From the NCBI GenBank assembly GCA_964468205.1, contig CAYXVG010000012.1, positions 66,247 to 130,246 on the forward strand: a stretch of DNA of 64,000 nt. Reading direction: 5' to 3'. Under the pieces are notes generated by a model. That model ran no database searches and was not told the origin of the DNA. It saw only the letters and a program-made list of their open reading frames with translations. The translations under genes and the position numbers were made by a program. The DNA is from CAWELS01 sp964468205 (lineage in GTDB: Bacteria > Acidobacteriota > Terriglobia > Bryobacterales > Bryobacteraceae). Below, piece by piece: positions 1 through 8,102 of this stretch; the first letter of the stretch is position 1, and each line of letters begins with the position of its first letter.

Positions 1-121
1 TGCTGAAGCGCTAAGTAGTGAGAAATCTTTAGAAGATCAGTGCCACTTACTCATTGAAGCCGCGCGCGCGGCCGGCGGTCCGGATAATGTGACCTCCGTG
101 CTCCTGCGGCAGGCACTGTAG
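1..121 (+). CDS. PP2C-family Ser/Thr phosphatase, C-terminal end only
   Basis: The reading frame is open from base 2 and ends at TAG 119-121. The last residues contain CHLLIEAARAAGGPDNVTSV, which matches the C-terminal signature of PP2C phosphatases (the G-G-x-D-N-x-T motif, whose Asp binds catalytic metal). In bacteria these enzymes remove phosphate from Ser/Thr targets, often opposite a Hanks-type kinase. Only about 39 residues are inside the window, so full length, any membrane segment and any kinase partner cannot be judged. Family assignment rests on this single but very characteristic motif. Confidence 0.75.
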   Translation, partial: AEALSSEKSLEDQCHLLIEAARAAGGPDNVTSVLLRQAL

Positions 122-154
122 ATTGATTAGAGAGCACTCCGAAATCTCGTAGCG

Positions 155-175
155 TCGCCTGAGGGGAGGCGATTT
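155..175 (+). terminator. Hairpin after the PP2C gene
   Basis: TCGCCT (155-160) and AGGCGA (167-172) form a perfect 6-bp stem with a 6-nt loop, followed by TTTG. It lies 34 bases after the phosphatase stop codon. The U-tract is short, so a weak or Rho-assisted terminator is more likely than a strong intrinsic one. Confidence 0.4.
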
Positions 176-250
176 GTCAGCCACCCCGTAACGGTCGATA
201 TCGCCTGCCCCATATTCGCTCCGCGTGGCTGCCAGAGTCTTGGTGCACAT

Positions 251-934
251 ATGCAAGTTGTCATGAGTGTCGGTATGTTTTCGGGAGCGGTTATCTCCGC
301 GCTGCTGGCGGCGTCCGTTCTTCTCCCCGGCGCGCTGAGAGCCGATGGGGAAGTCCACGTATCCGGCGGAGGGCCGCTGTTGCTCAATCTGAGGGTGATC
401 GAGGGCGACGGTGCGGTACACCAGGCCGGGGAAAGGTCGAAGTCTCCGTTAACCGTGCAGGTGACGGACGCGACCGGGCGCCCCGTCCCGGCGGTTGCCG
501 TCACCTTCCTGATGCCTTCAAACGGCCCCGCCGGCATCTTCGCCAGCGGCCTTTCCACCGAGGTCCTCACGACCGGAAAGGACGGCCGGGCATCCGTGCG
601 AGGCATACGCTGGGGGCGGGAAACGGGAACGGCGCGCATCCGGATCACAGCCATGAAGGGCCAGACCCGGGCCGGAACGCTGGCTACCCAACATATTCAA
701 ACCGTGGACCGCGCATCAGAAGAAAGCGCTCAGAAGCTGGCCTCCGTGTCGAAACCACGCGGTAAGTGGCTTGCCATTGCCGTAATTGCGGCGGGAGCGG
801 CGGCGGGAGGACTCGTCCTCGGCCTCTCCGGCGGCGGCGCCGTGCCTGCCGCTCCGGCGCCAGGCTCCGGGGCCGTTGTCGAAGGTCCTCCGGTACAAGT
901 CGGGGCGCCAACTATCACGATTGGAAAGCCATGA
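251..934 (+). CDS. Exported Ig-like-fold protein with C-terminal membrane anchor
   Basis: A 227-residue protein of unknown role. Residues 5-32 form a signal peptide (start possible at 251 or 263). Residues 45-150 look like a bacterial Ig-like (Big-type) strand domain, with the repeated pattern V-x-D-x-x-G-x-P-V-P-A-V-x-V-x-F. Residues 170-192 are a hydrophobic Ala/Gly segment, followed by a Pro/Ala/Gly-rich tail. This suggests a periplasmic or surface domain tethered near the C terminus. Its stop overlaps the next start by 4 bases (ATGA), so it is probably the first gene of a three-gene transcript running to 3065. No enzyme motif is visible. Confidence 0.65.
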   Translation: MQVVMSVGMFSGAVISALLAASVLLPGALRADGEVHVSGGGPLLLNLRVIEGDGAVHQAGERSKSPLTVQVTDATGRPVPAVAVTFLMPSNGPAGIFASGLSTEVLTTGKDGRASVRGIRWGRETGTARIRITAMKGQTRAGTLATQHIQTVDRASEESAQKLASVSKPRGKWLAIAVIAAGAAAGGLVLGLSGGGAVPAAPAPGSGAVVEGPPVQVGAPTITIGKP

Positions 935-1695
935 ATACCCTTCTGTTATCAGGGACAATCACGCTCGCCTTTGCCGCTGTGCTAACAGCTGAAAGTGGCC
1001 TTGGCGCGCCGGAAATTGGGTTTGTTCGCGACGGAAACAATAACTTGCGGCGGCTTGTGGGTGTTCGTGGAAACCTACTGCTCGAGGGTGACCTGGGCGA
1101 TGGAGTGGTCTCCGCCGCGTTTTCCCGTGGCGGCGGGATTCTGAAGACTGGGGGCGAATTGCAGGTACTCACCGAACGCGGCAGTCTTGAAGAGCGCTTT
1201 GCAGCCCCGGCAGGACCAGTGATTACCGGGTTCTCCCGTGAAGGCTGTCCCGATCTTCTCTACTTCCCCGTGGAACACGCGGCATGGCTGCGGCGCGGCG
1301 GCCAATGGAACAATCTCCCGCTCACATTTGACGGCGTGGTTGCAGGCGCATCGCTGATCGGGGCGCCGGTTTTCCTGGTGCGGCGGGAAGGACAAATCTG
1401 GAGCGTGACTGTTTCCGCGCAAACGGGCATGGTTCTTCGCGAGACCCAGCTACCGGGAGTGGCCGAACCCGTCCTTGCTCTATCGGATAGGAGAATCCTC
1501 TACATGGACGGAGAGGAGGCCGCACTGCGCTCGGCCTTGGGTGATGAGTTCAGAATCCGCCTGCCCTTTCCCGTCCGGAGCCTGGAACCGGCGGGCGCCG
1601 GCGCCGTCGTCTTGCGCGGAGAACGGAGGAATCTTCTGCTTTGGGTTGACGGAACAGCGCCCCGCCTCGACTTCCTGCCGGAGGTGACGCGGTGA
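931..1695 (+). CDS. Exported beta-rich protein of unknown function
   Basis: A 254-residue protein. I chose the ATG at 931 because it overlaps the upstream stop and begins a clear signal peptide (residues 1-25, MNTLLLSGTITLAFAAVLTA). The frame is open further upstream, but the extra residues are Arg-rich and improbable. The mature part is made of short alternating strands with repeated Gly-Asp turns, such as GNLLLEGDLGDGVVSAAFSR, and recurs about every 40-45 residues, as in a small beta-propeller. This fold is a guess from the pattern. No catalytic residues or metal sites stand out. It is coupled by 4-bp overlaps to both neighbours. Confidence 0.6.
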   Translation: MNTLLLSGTITLAFAAVLTAESGLGAPEIGFVRDGNNNLRRLVGVRGNLLLEGDLGDGVVSAAFSRGGGILKTGGELQVLTERGSLEERFAAPAGPVITGFSREGCPDLLYFPVEHAAWLRRGGQWNNLPLTFDGVVAGASLIGAPVFLVRREGQIWSVTVSAQTGMVLRETQLPGVAEPVLALSDRRILYMDGEEAALRSALGDEFRIRLPFPVRSLEPAGAGAVVLRGERRNLLLWVDGTAPRLDFLPEVTR

Positions 1696-3065
1696 TACGC
1701 CGGCTTGCTCTTCTCATTTGTGTCAGCTCGTTGTGCATGTTCGGGCAACTGCAACTTCTGAGCATTCCAGGTCCCGGCTTGGAGGAACCGGTCGGGGATC
1801 TCCTGAACATGGGCGAGGCGCCGGCTGGCGAACAGGTCGAAGTCCCGCTGCGAATCCGCAATACGGGCGCGGCGACGATCACGTTGGAGCGCTTGCGAGT
1901 CACCGGCATCGGATTCTTCCTACGGGCGAACCCGACGCTGCCTTTCATCATCGCGCCGGGCGGAAACGTCGATTTTCGGGTTCGTTTCGCACCTTCAGGG
2001 CACGGCTCTTATAGCGGGACGCTGCGGTTCAACGATAACTACGTCGTGCTGCTCGCTTCGGCCGCGGCGTCACTTTCGCTTTCCGTCGATGAAGGCGGTC
2101 TGTTCGAGGAGGTGACAGCCGGCGTCCCGGTAATTTTTGGCCGGGTGAGGCAGGGCGTGACGGCCGTCCGCTCCTTCGCGCTCCTTAATCCTTCGCATCA
2201 AGGACTGGATTTGGAGCTGTTGAGCCTGGAAGGCAGTGAATTCCTGCTCCAGGGAGCGCCGTCCTTGCCCGCGACAATTGGGCCCGGCCAGAGCGTCACC
2301 TTCGAGGTCACGTTTGCTCCGTCTTCGTCCGGCGTGCGGCAGACCGTCTTGGACGTGAATGACCGCCGCTTCATCATGGAGGGCGTCGGATTGGACCCGC
2401 CGTTCCCAGCCCTGGAGATCCTGCTCGAGTCGAACGCCCTCGTGAGCGGCGAGCAGTCCTCGCTGCGGATCAGACTGACGGAGCCGGCCCCGGCGGCGGG
2501 AACAGGGCAGTTGCAGATGTCTTTTCTGCCCGCGCTCAGCGATGCGGGAGACGACCCCGGGGTACTGTTCGTCAACGGGCAGCGGACGATGACGCTGACC
2601 GTGGAGAAAGGTGAGCGGGAGGCGCGGTTCGAAGGAGAGCAGGCAGCATGGTTCCAGACGGGCACTACTGCCGGCGAGATTCGCTTCGCGGCGGCGCTGG
2701 GCGACCAGACTCGGGAAGCCGCCGTCACGCTGCCACCAGCGCCTGCCGTGATCGATACCGCCACCTGGAGCCGGACCGATACCGGCATCGCCTTGCGAAT
2801 CACGGGATTCGACAACACATTGAATGTCGAGAGCGTCTCCTTCCAATTCCATAACAGGAACAAAACGAAGCTAACGGCCCGGCCGATCATCGCCAGCGTG
2901 GCTAACGAGTTCCGGGGGCATTATTCCCGAACCCAGATCGGCGGCCTCTTTGCGCTCACAGCGGAGTTTCCCGTGGCGGGAGACGTGTCGTTACTTGGCG
3001 CCGTCGACGTGCAGTTCACCAATACCGTTGGTCCCGGAGCCGAACACCGGATCGAGTTTCGCTAG
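1692..3065 (+). CDS. Choice-of-anchor-D (ASH/HYDIN-like) exported protein
   Basis: A 457-residue protein starting at GTG 1692, which overlaps the previous stop (GTGA). Residues 1-18 look like a signal peptide. Two consecutive immunoglobulin-like modules follow (about 35-125 and 140-230), each with the pattern G-x-x-V-x-x-x-F-x-P and IGPGQSVTFEVTFAPSSSG, as in choice-of-anchor-D/ASH domains. The C-terminal half (250-457) is beta-rich and unassigned. Such proteins are usually structural or adhesive parts of the cell surface. Together with the two upstream genes it may form a secreted complex; that is inference from the overlapping gene order. Confidence 0.7.
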   Translation: MIRRLALLICVSSLCMFGQLQLLSIPGPGLEEPVGDLLNMGEAPAGEQVEVPLRIRNTGAATITLERLRVTGIGFFLRANPTLPFIIAPGGNVDFRVRFAPSGHGSYSGTLRFNDNYVVLLASAAASLSLSVDEGGLFEEVTAGVPVIFGRVRQGVTAVRSFALLNPSHQGLDLELLSLEGSEFLLQGAPSLPATIGPGQSVTFEVTFAPSSSGVRQTVLDVNDRRFIMEGVGLDPPFPALEILLESNALVSGEQSSLRIRLTEPAPAAGTGQLQMSFLPALSDAGDDPGVLFVNGQRTMTLTVEKGEREARFEGEQAAWFQTGTTAGEIRFAAALGDQTREAAVTLPPAPAVIDTATWSRTDTGIALRITGFDNTLNVESVSFQFHNRNKTKLTARPIIASVANEFRGHYSRTQIGGLFALTAEFPVAGDVSLLGAVDVQFTNTVGPGAEHRIEFR

Positions 3066-3134
3066 AAGCCGCTCTCAGTTCTGGCCCAGCGCGGCCTTCT
3101 CAGGTGTCCTCGGACTGGGTGGTCTAATAAAGAC

Positions 3135-3926
3135 ATGATGCCGGTGGCGCTGACCATTGCCGGCTCGGACCCTAGCGGAGGGGCGGGGATCCAAGCCGAT
3201 CTAAAAACCTTTCATCAGTTTGGCGTGTACGGAGAAACCGTGATCACGCTGCTGACAGTGCAGAATACGACTCGCGTGGACAGAGTCGAGGTCCTGACTC
3301 CGGAGTTCGTTACCGAGCAGATTCACGCCGTCCTGTCCGACATACCCCCAGCCGCGGCAAAAACCGGCGCGCTGGGCAACGAAAGCGTAGTCGCGGCGGT
3401 GGCAACTGCGGCGGAACGGTTTTCGTTTCCACTCGTCGTCGATCCGGTGATGGTCAGCAAACATGGAGCGTTGCTCATCTCCGAGGCCGCCAAAACTATT
3501 CTGCAGGTACGACTGATGCCGTATGCCGCTCTGGTAACGCCGAATATTCCGGAGGCGGAGGCATTGAGCGGACTTCCGGTGCGCAACAAAGAAGAAATGC
3601 GGGCGGCCGCTCTGGCAATCCACCGTTCCGGCGCCCGCGCGGTATTGGTGAAGGGCGGGCATTCCGAAGGCGCGGCGACGGATATCCTCTATGCGGGCGG
3701 CAAGTGGTTTGAGTATTCCTCCCCCCGTATCAAAACGAGGCATACCCACGGGACTGGATGTACGTACTCGGCGGCAATCACTGCTGCTCTCGCTCTTGGC
3801 TTCGCGCTTCCTGACGCCGTGCAAGTCGCGAAGAAGTTCATTTCCGCGGCAATTGCCTCGGCCCCCGGCCTGGGCCGGGGATCGGGACCGGTGAATCATC
3901 ACGCCGCCGTGGAGGCCCTCCGATGA
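3135..3926 (+). CDS. thiD: Hydroxymethylpyrimidine/phosphomethylpyrimidine kinase ThiD
   Basis: Phosphorylates hydroxymethylpyrimidine and then its monophosphate, giving the pyrimidine half of thiamine. The 263-residue length is typical. The N terminus has the family signature TIAGSDPSGGAGIQADLKTF. DPVMVSKHG lies in the middle, and THGTGCTYSAAI near residue 210 is the anion hole with the catalytic Cys/Gly region of the ribokinase-like fold. Two adjacent ATGs (3135, 3138) could start it. No Shine-Dalgarno is visible, so translation may be leaderless or weak. It overlaps the cytochrome gene by 4 bases. The other thiamine gene in the window, thiS, is 31 kb away. Confidence 0.93.
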   Translation: MMPVALTIAGSDPSGGAGIQADLKTFHQFGVYGETVITLLTVQNTTRVDRVEVLTPEFVTEQIHAVLSDIPPAAAKTGALGNESVVAAVATAAERFSFPLVVDPVMVSKHGALLISEAAKTILQVRLMPYAALVTPNIPEAEALSGLPVRNKEEMRAAALAIHRSGARAVLVKGGHSEGAATDILYAGGKWFEYSSPRIKTRHTHGTGCTYSAAITAALALGFALPDAVQVAKKFISAAIASAPGLGRGSGPVNHHAAVEALR

Positions 3927-6193
3927 GAAGGGCGGCGGCGGCGATTCTCGTGATTGCGGCGGCCGGTTGTGGCGGTGGCGGCGATTGGCCTCGGCAGGAA
4001 AGAGCGCCCGGGGCGGAGGGCATCGCATTCGTGGAGAACGCCGAGTGCGCCGAGTGCCACGAGGAGGAGTTTCGGCTGTGGGAACGCTCTCACCACGACC
4101 TCGCGATGCAGCCCGCCAATGAAGAGACCGTACGCGCCGACTTTAACAACACGACCTTCACACACTTCGGAGTCGAGAGCCGGTTCTTCAGGCAGGACGG
4201 CCGGTTCATGGTCAACACCGAGGGTCCGGACGGCGAGCACTCCAACTTTGAGATCAAATACACGTTTGGCTACGAACCCCTCCAACAGTACCTGATCGAG
4301 TTTCCGGGCGGACGGCTACAATGCCTGACCATCGCCTGGGATACCGGGAAAGAGCGCTGGTTTCATCTGTATCAGGACGAGCGCATCCGCCACGACGACT
4401 CTTTGCACTGGACCGCTTGGACGCAGCGCTGGAACTTAATGTGCGCCGAATGCCATTCGACGAACCTGCGCAAGAACTACGATCCGAAGACGAAGACCTA
4501 CCAGACGGCCTGGGACGAAATCAACGTCAGTTGCCAGGCCTGTCACGGACCGGGGGCCGAGCACGTCCATTGGGCGCGTGGGCTGCCAGAGGATTATGAG
4601 CCGAGGCCTGGCGAAGATAAGCTCGTGGTGGACTTCGCGGCGGGTGATTCGCGCTACGAGGTGGATCAGTGCGCGCGCTGCCATTCGCGACGGCACCAGA
4701 CCAGCCCTAATGATGTCCACGGCCAAGCTTTCATGGACAATTTCCAGGCGGCGACCCTGAGGGAAGGGCTGTATCATCCCGACGGCCAGATCCTGGACGA
4801 GGTCTACGTCTACGGTTCCTTCCTGCAGAGCAAGATGTACCGGAGGGGTGTTCGCTGCTCCGACTGCCACAATCCGCATAGCCTCAACCGGATTGCGGCA
4901 GGCAACGCGCTCTGCGTGGAATGTCACCAGACGGACGCCCCGTCGCGGTTTCCCACTTTGCAGAAGAAGGAATACGACACGCCCAACCACCATCACCACC
5001 AGCCGGGCAGCACAGGCGCGCAGTGCGCCGCTTGCCATATGCCCGAGCGTACCTATATGGTGGTCGACCCAAGGAGCGACCATAGCTTCAGGGTGCCTCG
5101 CCCGGATCTCTCGGTGAAACTTGGGGTCCCGAACACCTGCAATGACTGCCATGCTGACAAGAGTTCCCAATGGGCCGCCGAGGCTGTCGTACGCTGGTAT
5201 GGAGACGACCGAGGAGGACCCGAATACGCCTCGGCATTAGCCGCCGGACGCTCCGCTGATCCGGAAGCGGTAGGGGACTTGTCCTCTCTCGCCATGGATC
5301 TGACTCAGCCGGACATCGTCCGGGCGACCGCCGGCGAGTTGCTCCAGCGTCAGGGCCCCGAAGCAACACCGGTGATCGCAAAACTGGCCCAGGATCACGA
5401 CCCGCTGGTGCGGACGACCGCGGCCGGTGGGTTGGACCGGCTTCCGCCGGAAGACCGGGTGCCAGCCGTTGCACCGCTGCTATCGGATCCGATCCGCGCG
5501 GTCAGGATGGAGGCCGCGCGGGTGCTGGCTTCTGTACCTGTCGAGTATTTCGACGGCGAGCAGCGGGAGGCGTTTGAATCGGCCATCGAGGAGTATCGGG
5601 AGACCCAACTCGCCAACACGGACACCCCTGGAGCGCATCAAAATCTGGGCATCGTAGCCGCGTCCATGGGAGAGTACGAGCAGGCGATCGAGAGCTACCG
5701 TTCCGCCCTCGATATCGACCCGGGCTTTCTCCCGGCGCAGTTGAACCTGGCGACCCTTTACAACCAACTTGGCCGAAACACCGAGGCGGAAGAGGTTTTG
5801 CGCGCGGCTATCCGCCAGTCGCCCGACAACGGCGAGCTGAGATACTCGCTTGGACTTTTGCTGGCCGAAGAGAACCGTCTTGAAGACGCGGCGCGGAGCC
5901 TCCGGCAGGCGGCCGAGCTGATGCCCAGCCGTGCCCGGGTGCGATACAACTACGCTCTGGCGCTGCAACACCTGGGGCGGCGCGGCGAGGCGGAGCAGGA
6001 ACTGCTAAAAGCGCACGAGGCTCAGCCCAACGATCCGGCGATCGTGAACGCCCTGGTCATTTTCTATGTTCAGCAAAGGAGACTGGATTTGGCGCTCAAA
6101 TACGCCTGGGAACTGGTCAGGCTGGCCCCTGATCAGCCAGGCCCGCGGGACATGGTCGAACGATTGGAGCGGGAGATGGGAGTCCGCCGCTAG
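3923..6193 (+). CDS. Octaheme c-type cytochrome lipoprotein with HEAT/TPR C-terminal half
   Basis: A 756-residue protein. The N terminus carries a lipobox (AAAGC, Cys16), so it is probably a lipoprotein facing the periplasm. Eight CxxCH heme sites are seen at residues 42, 174, 204, 250, 312, 331, 368 and 406. They resemble the cytochrome c554/multiheme fold common in Planctomycetes, Acidobacteria and Verrucomicrobia. From about 420 to 530 there are HEAT-like helical repeats. From about 570 to 740 there are four or five TPR units (for example AHQNLGIVAASMGEYEQAIE). Electron carriage is supported by the heme sites. The TPR part suggests docking to a partner, which is not identifiable here. It overlaps thiD by 4 bases, yet no functional link is apparent. 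Confidence 0.85.
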   Translation: MRRAAAAILVIAAAGCGGGGDWPRQERAPGAEGIAFVENAECAECHEEEFRLWERSHHDLAMQPANEETVRADFNNTTFTHFGVESRFFRQDGRFMVNTEGPDGEHSNFEIKYTFGYEPLQQYLIEFPGGRLQCLTIAWDTGKERWFHLYQDERIRHDDSLHWTAWTQRWNLMCAECHSTNLRKNYDPKTKTYQTAWDEINVSCQACHGPGAEHVHWARGLPEDYEPRPGEDKLVVDFAAGDSRYEVDQCARCHSRRHQTSPNDVHGQAFMDNFQAATLREGLYHPDGQILDEVYVYGSFLQSKMYRRGVRCSDCHNPHSLNRIAAGNALCVECHQTDAPSRFPTLQKKEYDTPNHHHHQPGSTGAQCAACHMPERTYMVVDPRSDHSFRVPRPDLSVKLGVPNTCNDCHADKSSQWAAEAVVRWYGDDRGGPEYASALAAGRSADPEAVGDLSSLAMDLTQPDIVRATAGELLQRQGPEATPVIAKLAQDHDPLVRTTAAGGLDRLPPEDRVPAVAPLLSDPIRAVRMEAARVLASVPVEYFDGEQREAFESAIEEYRETQLANTDTPGAHQNLGIVAASMGEYEQAIESYRSALDIDPGFLPAQLNLATLYNQLGRNTEAEEVLRAAIRQSPDNGELRYSLGLLLAEENRLEDAARSLRQAAELMPSRARVRYNYALALQHLGRRGEAEQELLKAHEAQPNDPAIVNALVIFYVQQRRLDLALKYAWELVRLAPDQPGPRDMVERLEREMGVRR

Positions 6194-6220
6194 CATGTCG
6201 CGGCGGACCGTCGGGAAGTG

Positions 6221-7390
6221 CTAGTAACGCGGCATGGAGGGGTCGACCTTTTCGGCCCATAGGTTCGTTCCGCCGGTCATGTTCTTCACCTTGCCAAAAC
6301 CGGACTGCCGCAAGAACTGAACGGCGCGCGCGCTGCGCATTCCCACCTTGCAGACAGCGACGATTTCGTCCGCTGTGTCGAGCTCGTGAATCCTGCTGGG
6401 AAGTTCGCGGAGCGGGATGGACTTGAATACCGGGAGCTGGCAGATCTGCAGTTCATGGGGCTCACGGACGTCGAGTAAGACCAGCCGGTCGCCCCGGTCC
6501 AGCCGGGCTTTGACGTCTGCTGGATCGATATCGAAGGCGGTGGGAGCCACTTCTTCTTCATCTTGGGGGACACCGCAGAACTGGTGGTAATCGATCAGTT
6601 CCTTGATCGTCGGGGAATCGCCGCAAACCGGGCATTCGGGATTCCGGCGCAGTTTCAGTTCGCGGAAACGCATGGCGAGGGCGTCGTAAAGCAGTAGGCG
6701 CCCGGCAAGGGTCTCGCCGGCGCCGAGAATCAACTTCACGGTTTCTGTCGCCTGGATTACACCAATCGTTCCGGGCAGGATGCCGAGCACCCCGCCTTCC
6801 GCGCAGCTCGGTACCAGTCCGGGCGGGGGCGGCTCCGGATACAGGCAGCGATAGCAGGGGCCGTCCCCGTGGGCGAAGACCGTGGCCTGACCCTCGAAAC
6901 GAAAGATCGACCCGTAAACATTGGGCTTGCCGAGCAGGACGCAAGCATCGTTAACCAGGTAGCGGGTGGGGAAGTTGTCCGTGCCGTCAACGACGATATC
7001 GTAGTCCTTCAGGATATCGAGGGCATTTTCGCTGGTGAGCGCCACGCCGTACTTCACGATTTCGACGTTCGGGTTGATCTCGTTCATCCGGTCCGCCGCG
7101 GAATCCAACTTCTTGCGGCCGACGTCGCTGGTACCATGGATGACCTGCCGCTGCAAATTCGTAAAATCGACCACGTCGAAGTCGACGATGCCGATCTTCC
7201 CTACGCCCGCGGCGGCGAGATAGAGTCCGAGTGGAGCGCCCAGCCCTCCGGTACCTACCATTAGCACTTTCGCCCGTTTCAGCTTGAGTTGGCCTTCCAT
7301 GGCCACTTCCGGCATGATGAGATGCCGGCTGTAGCGGAGGATCTCCTCATTGGTCAGGCTGGTTGGTGGCGCGTGGACGTCAGTCGCCAT
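6221..7390 (-). CDS. moeZ: MoeZ-type adenylyltransferase-rhodanese (sulfur-carrier activating enzyme)
   Basis: A 389-residue fusion. Residues 12-250 are an E1-like ThiF/MoeB domain with the nucleotide loop GTGGLGAPL (46-54). Zinc Cys pairs lie at 179/182 and 253/256, and a conserved Cys lies near 196. Residues 285-389 are a rhodanese domain with active Cys347 (VCKVGMRS). In known systems such enzymes adenylate the C-terminal Gly of a ubiquitin-like carrier and convert it to a thiocarboxylate. Its start lies inside the cysO 3' end (11-bp overlap), so the carrier and its activator are translationally coupled. It is the last gene of the cysM-mec-cysO-moeZ unit. It could also serve ThiS or MoaD encoded elsewhere. 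Confidence 0.9.
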   Translation of the reverse strand: MATDVHAPPTSLTNEEILRYSRHLIMPEVAMEGQLKLKRAKVLMVGTGGLGAPLGLYLAAAGVGKIGIVDFDVVDFTNLQRQVIHGTSDVGRKKLDSAADRMNEINPNVEIVKYGVALTSENALDILKDYDIVVDGTDNFPTRYLVNDACVLLGKPNVYGSIFRFEGQATVFAHGDGPCYRCLYPEPPPPGLVPSCAEGGVLGILPGTIGVIQATETVKLILGAGETLAGRLLLYDALAMRFRELKLRRNPECPVCGDSPTIKELIDYHQFCGVPQDEEEVAPTAFDIDPADVKARLDRGDRLVLLDVREPHELQICQLPVFKSIPLRELPSRIHELDTADEIVAVCKVGMRSARAVQFLRQSGFGKVKNMTGGTNLWAEKVDPSMPRY

Positions 7391-7664
7391 GGCTTCCTCC
7401 CGCGATGCTGGGAACGATGGATACGGTGTCTCCGTCCTTGACGGCAGTGCCTTCCTTATCGAGGTAGCGAATGTCCTCGTCGTTGACGTAGATGTTTACG
7501 AAGCTGCGCAGCTTGCCTTCGTCGCCGTAGAGGTGACGGCGGAGTTCCTCGTGCTGGTTCGTCAGCGCCGTCAACACCTCGCCGACGGTAGAGCCTGGCA
7601 GCTCAACGGTGTCATTCTTCCCGGCGTACTGCCGCAATGGAGTAGGAATCAATACTTTTGCCAT
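7380..7664 (-). CDS. cysO: CysO-like ubiquitin-fold sulfur carrier with capped C terminus
   Basis: A 94-residue MoaD/ThiS-family protein. The fold is apparent from IPTPLRQYAGKNDTVELPG and the final VSIVPSIAGG. The functional Gly-Gly (89-90) is followed by four extra residues, SHGD, so the tail must be trimmed before it can be adenylated. The JAMM peptidase encoded immediately upstream is the obvious candidate. Once converted to a thiocarboxylate by MoeZ it should donate sulfur to CysM. In M. tuberculosis the CysO protein ends directly in Gly-Gly; capped relatives are known in other bacteria. Confidence 0.87.
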   Translation of the reverse strand: MAKVLIPTPLRQYAGKNDTVELPGSTVGEVLTALTNQHEELRRHLYGDEGKLRSFVNIYVNDEDIRYLDKEGTAVKDGDTVSIVPSIAGGSHGD

Positions 7665-7679
7665 AGTCAGGTCCTTGGT

Positions 7680-8102
7680 TCAGTTCGGATATTCGATGCT
7701 TTCGGCTTCCGCCGCTGTTTGATCCTGGTTCGGCAAGAAGCTGTTCGCGTGATCAAACTCGCCATCCTTGATCGAGAGGACCACAAATGAGTACCAGGGG
7801 CAGGAATTCTTCAAGTCGGTCTCCGAGAAGTAGGCGTCGCAATCCGGATGAGAGTGAAAAATGCCTATCAGGTCCATCCCCCGATTGCGCGCTTCCTTGT
7901 CGGCCTGCAGCAAATCCTCGGGCCGTAGCTCATACCGGTCACGCTGGGAGCCATTGAACGCATTCTCCATGGGCACTGCAGTCTTCACGGTTTTCTCAGT
8001 TCCGTCGATTACGCCCACCATGGCCCCGCAGCATTCGTTTGGGTACTTCGCCCGGGCGTGCCGCAGCATCTCGTTCCAGGCAGTATCCTCAATCCGGATC
8101 AT
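7680..8102 (-). CDS. mec: JAMM/M67 metallopeptidase (Mec-like)
   Basis: A 140-residue zinc peptidase. I chose the ATG at 8102 (MIRIEDTAW), which overlaps the cysM stop by 14 bases; a longer in-frame start at 8156 would add 18 unrelated-looking residues. The JAMM motif is complete: Glu23 (NECCGAMVG), His83-Ser-His85-Pro, Ser93 and Asp96 (GIFHSHPDCDAYFSETD). In mycobacteria Mec+ releases cysteine from the CysO-cysteine adduct. Here it may also remove the SHGD cap of CysO, which is inference from the carrier's sequence. Its position between cysM and cysO supports this role strongly. Confidence 0.88.
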   Translation of the reverse strand: MIRIEDTAWNEMLRHARAKYPNECCGAMVGVIDGTEKTVKTAVPMENAFNGSQRDRYELRPEDLLQADKEARNRGMDLIGIFHSHPDCDAYFSETDLKNSCPWYSFVVLSIKDGEFDHANSFLPNQDQTAAEAESIEYPN

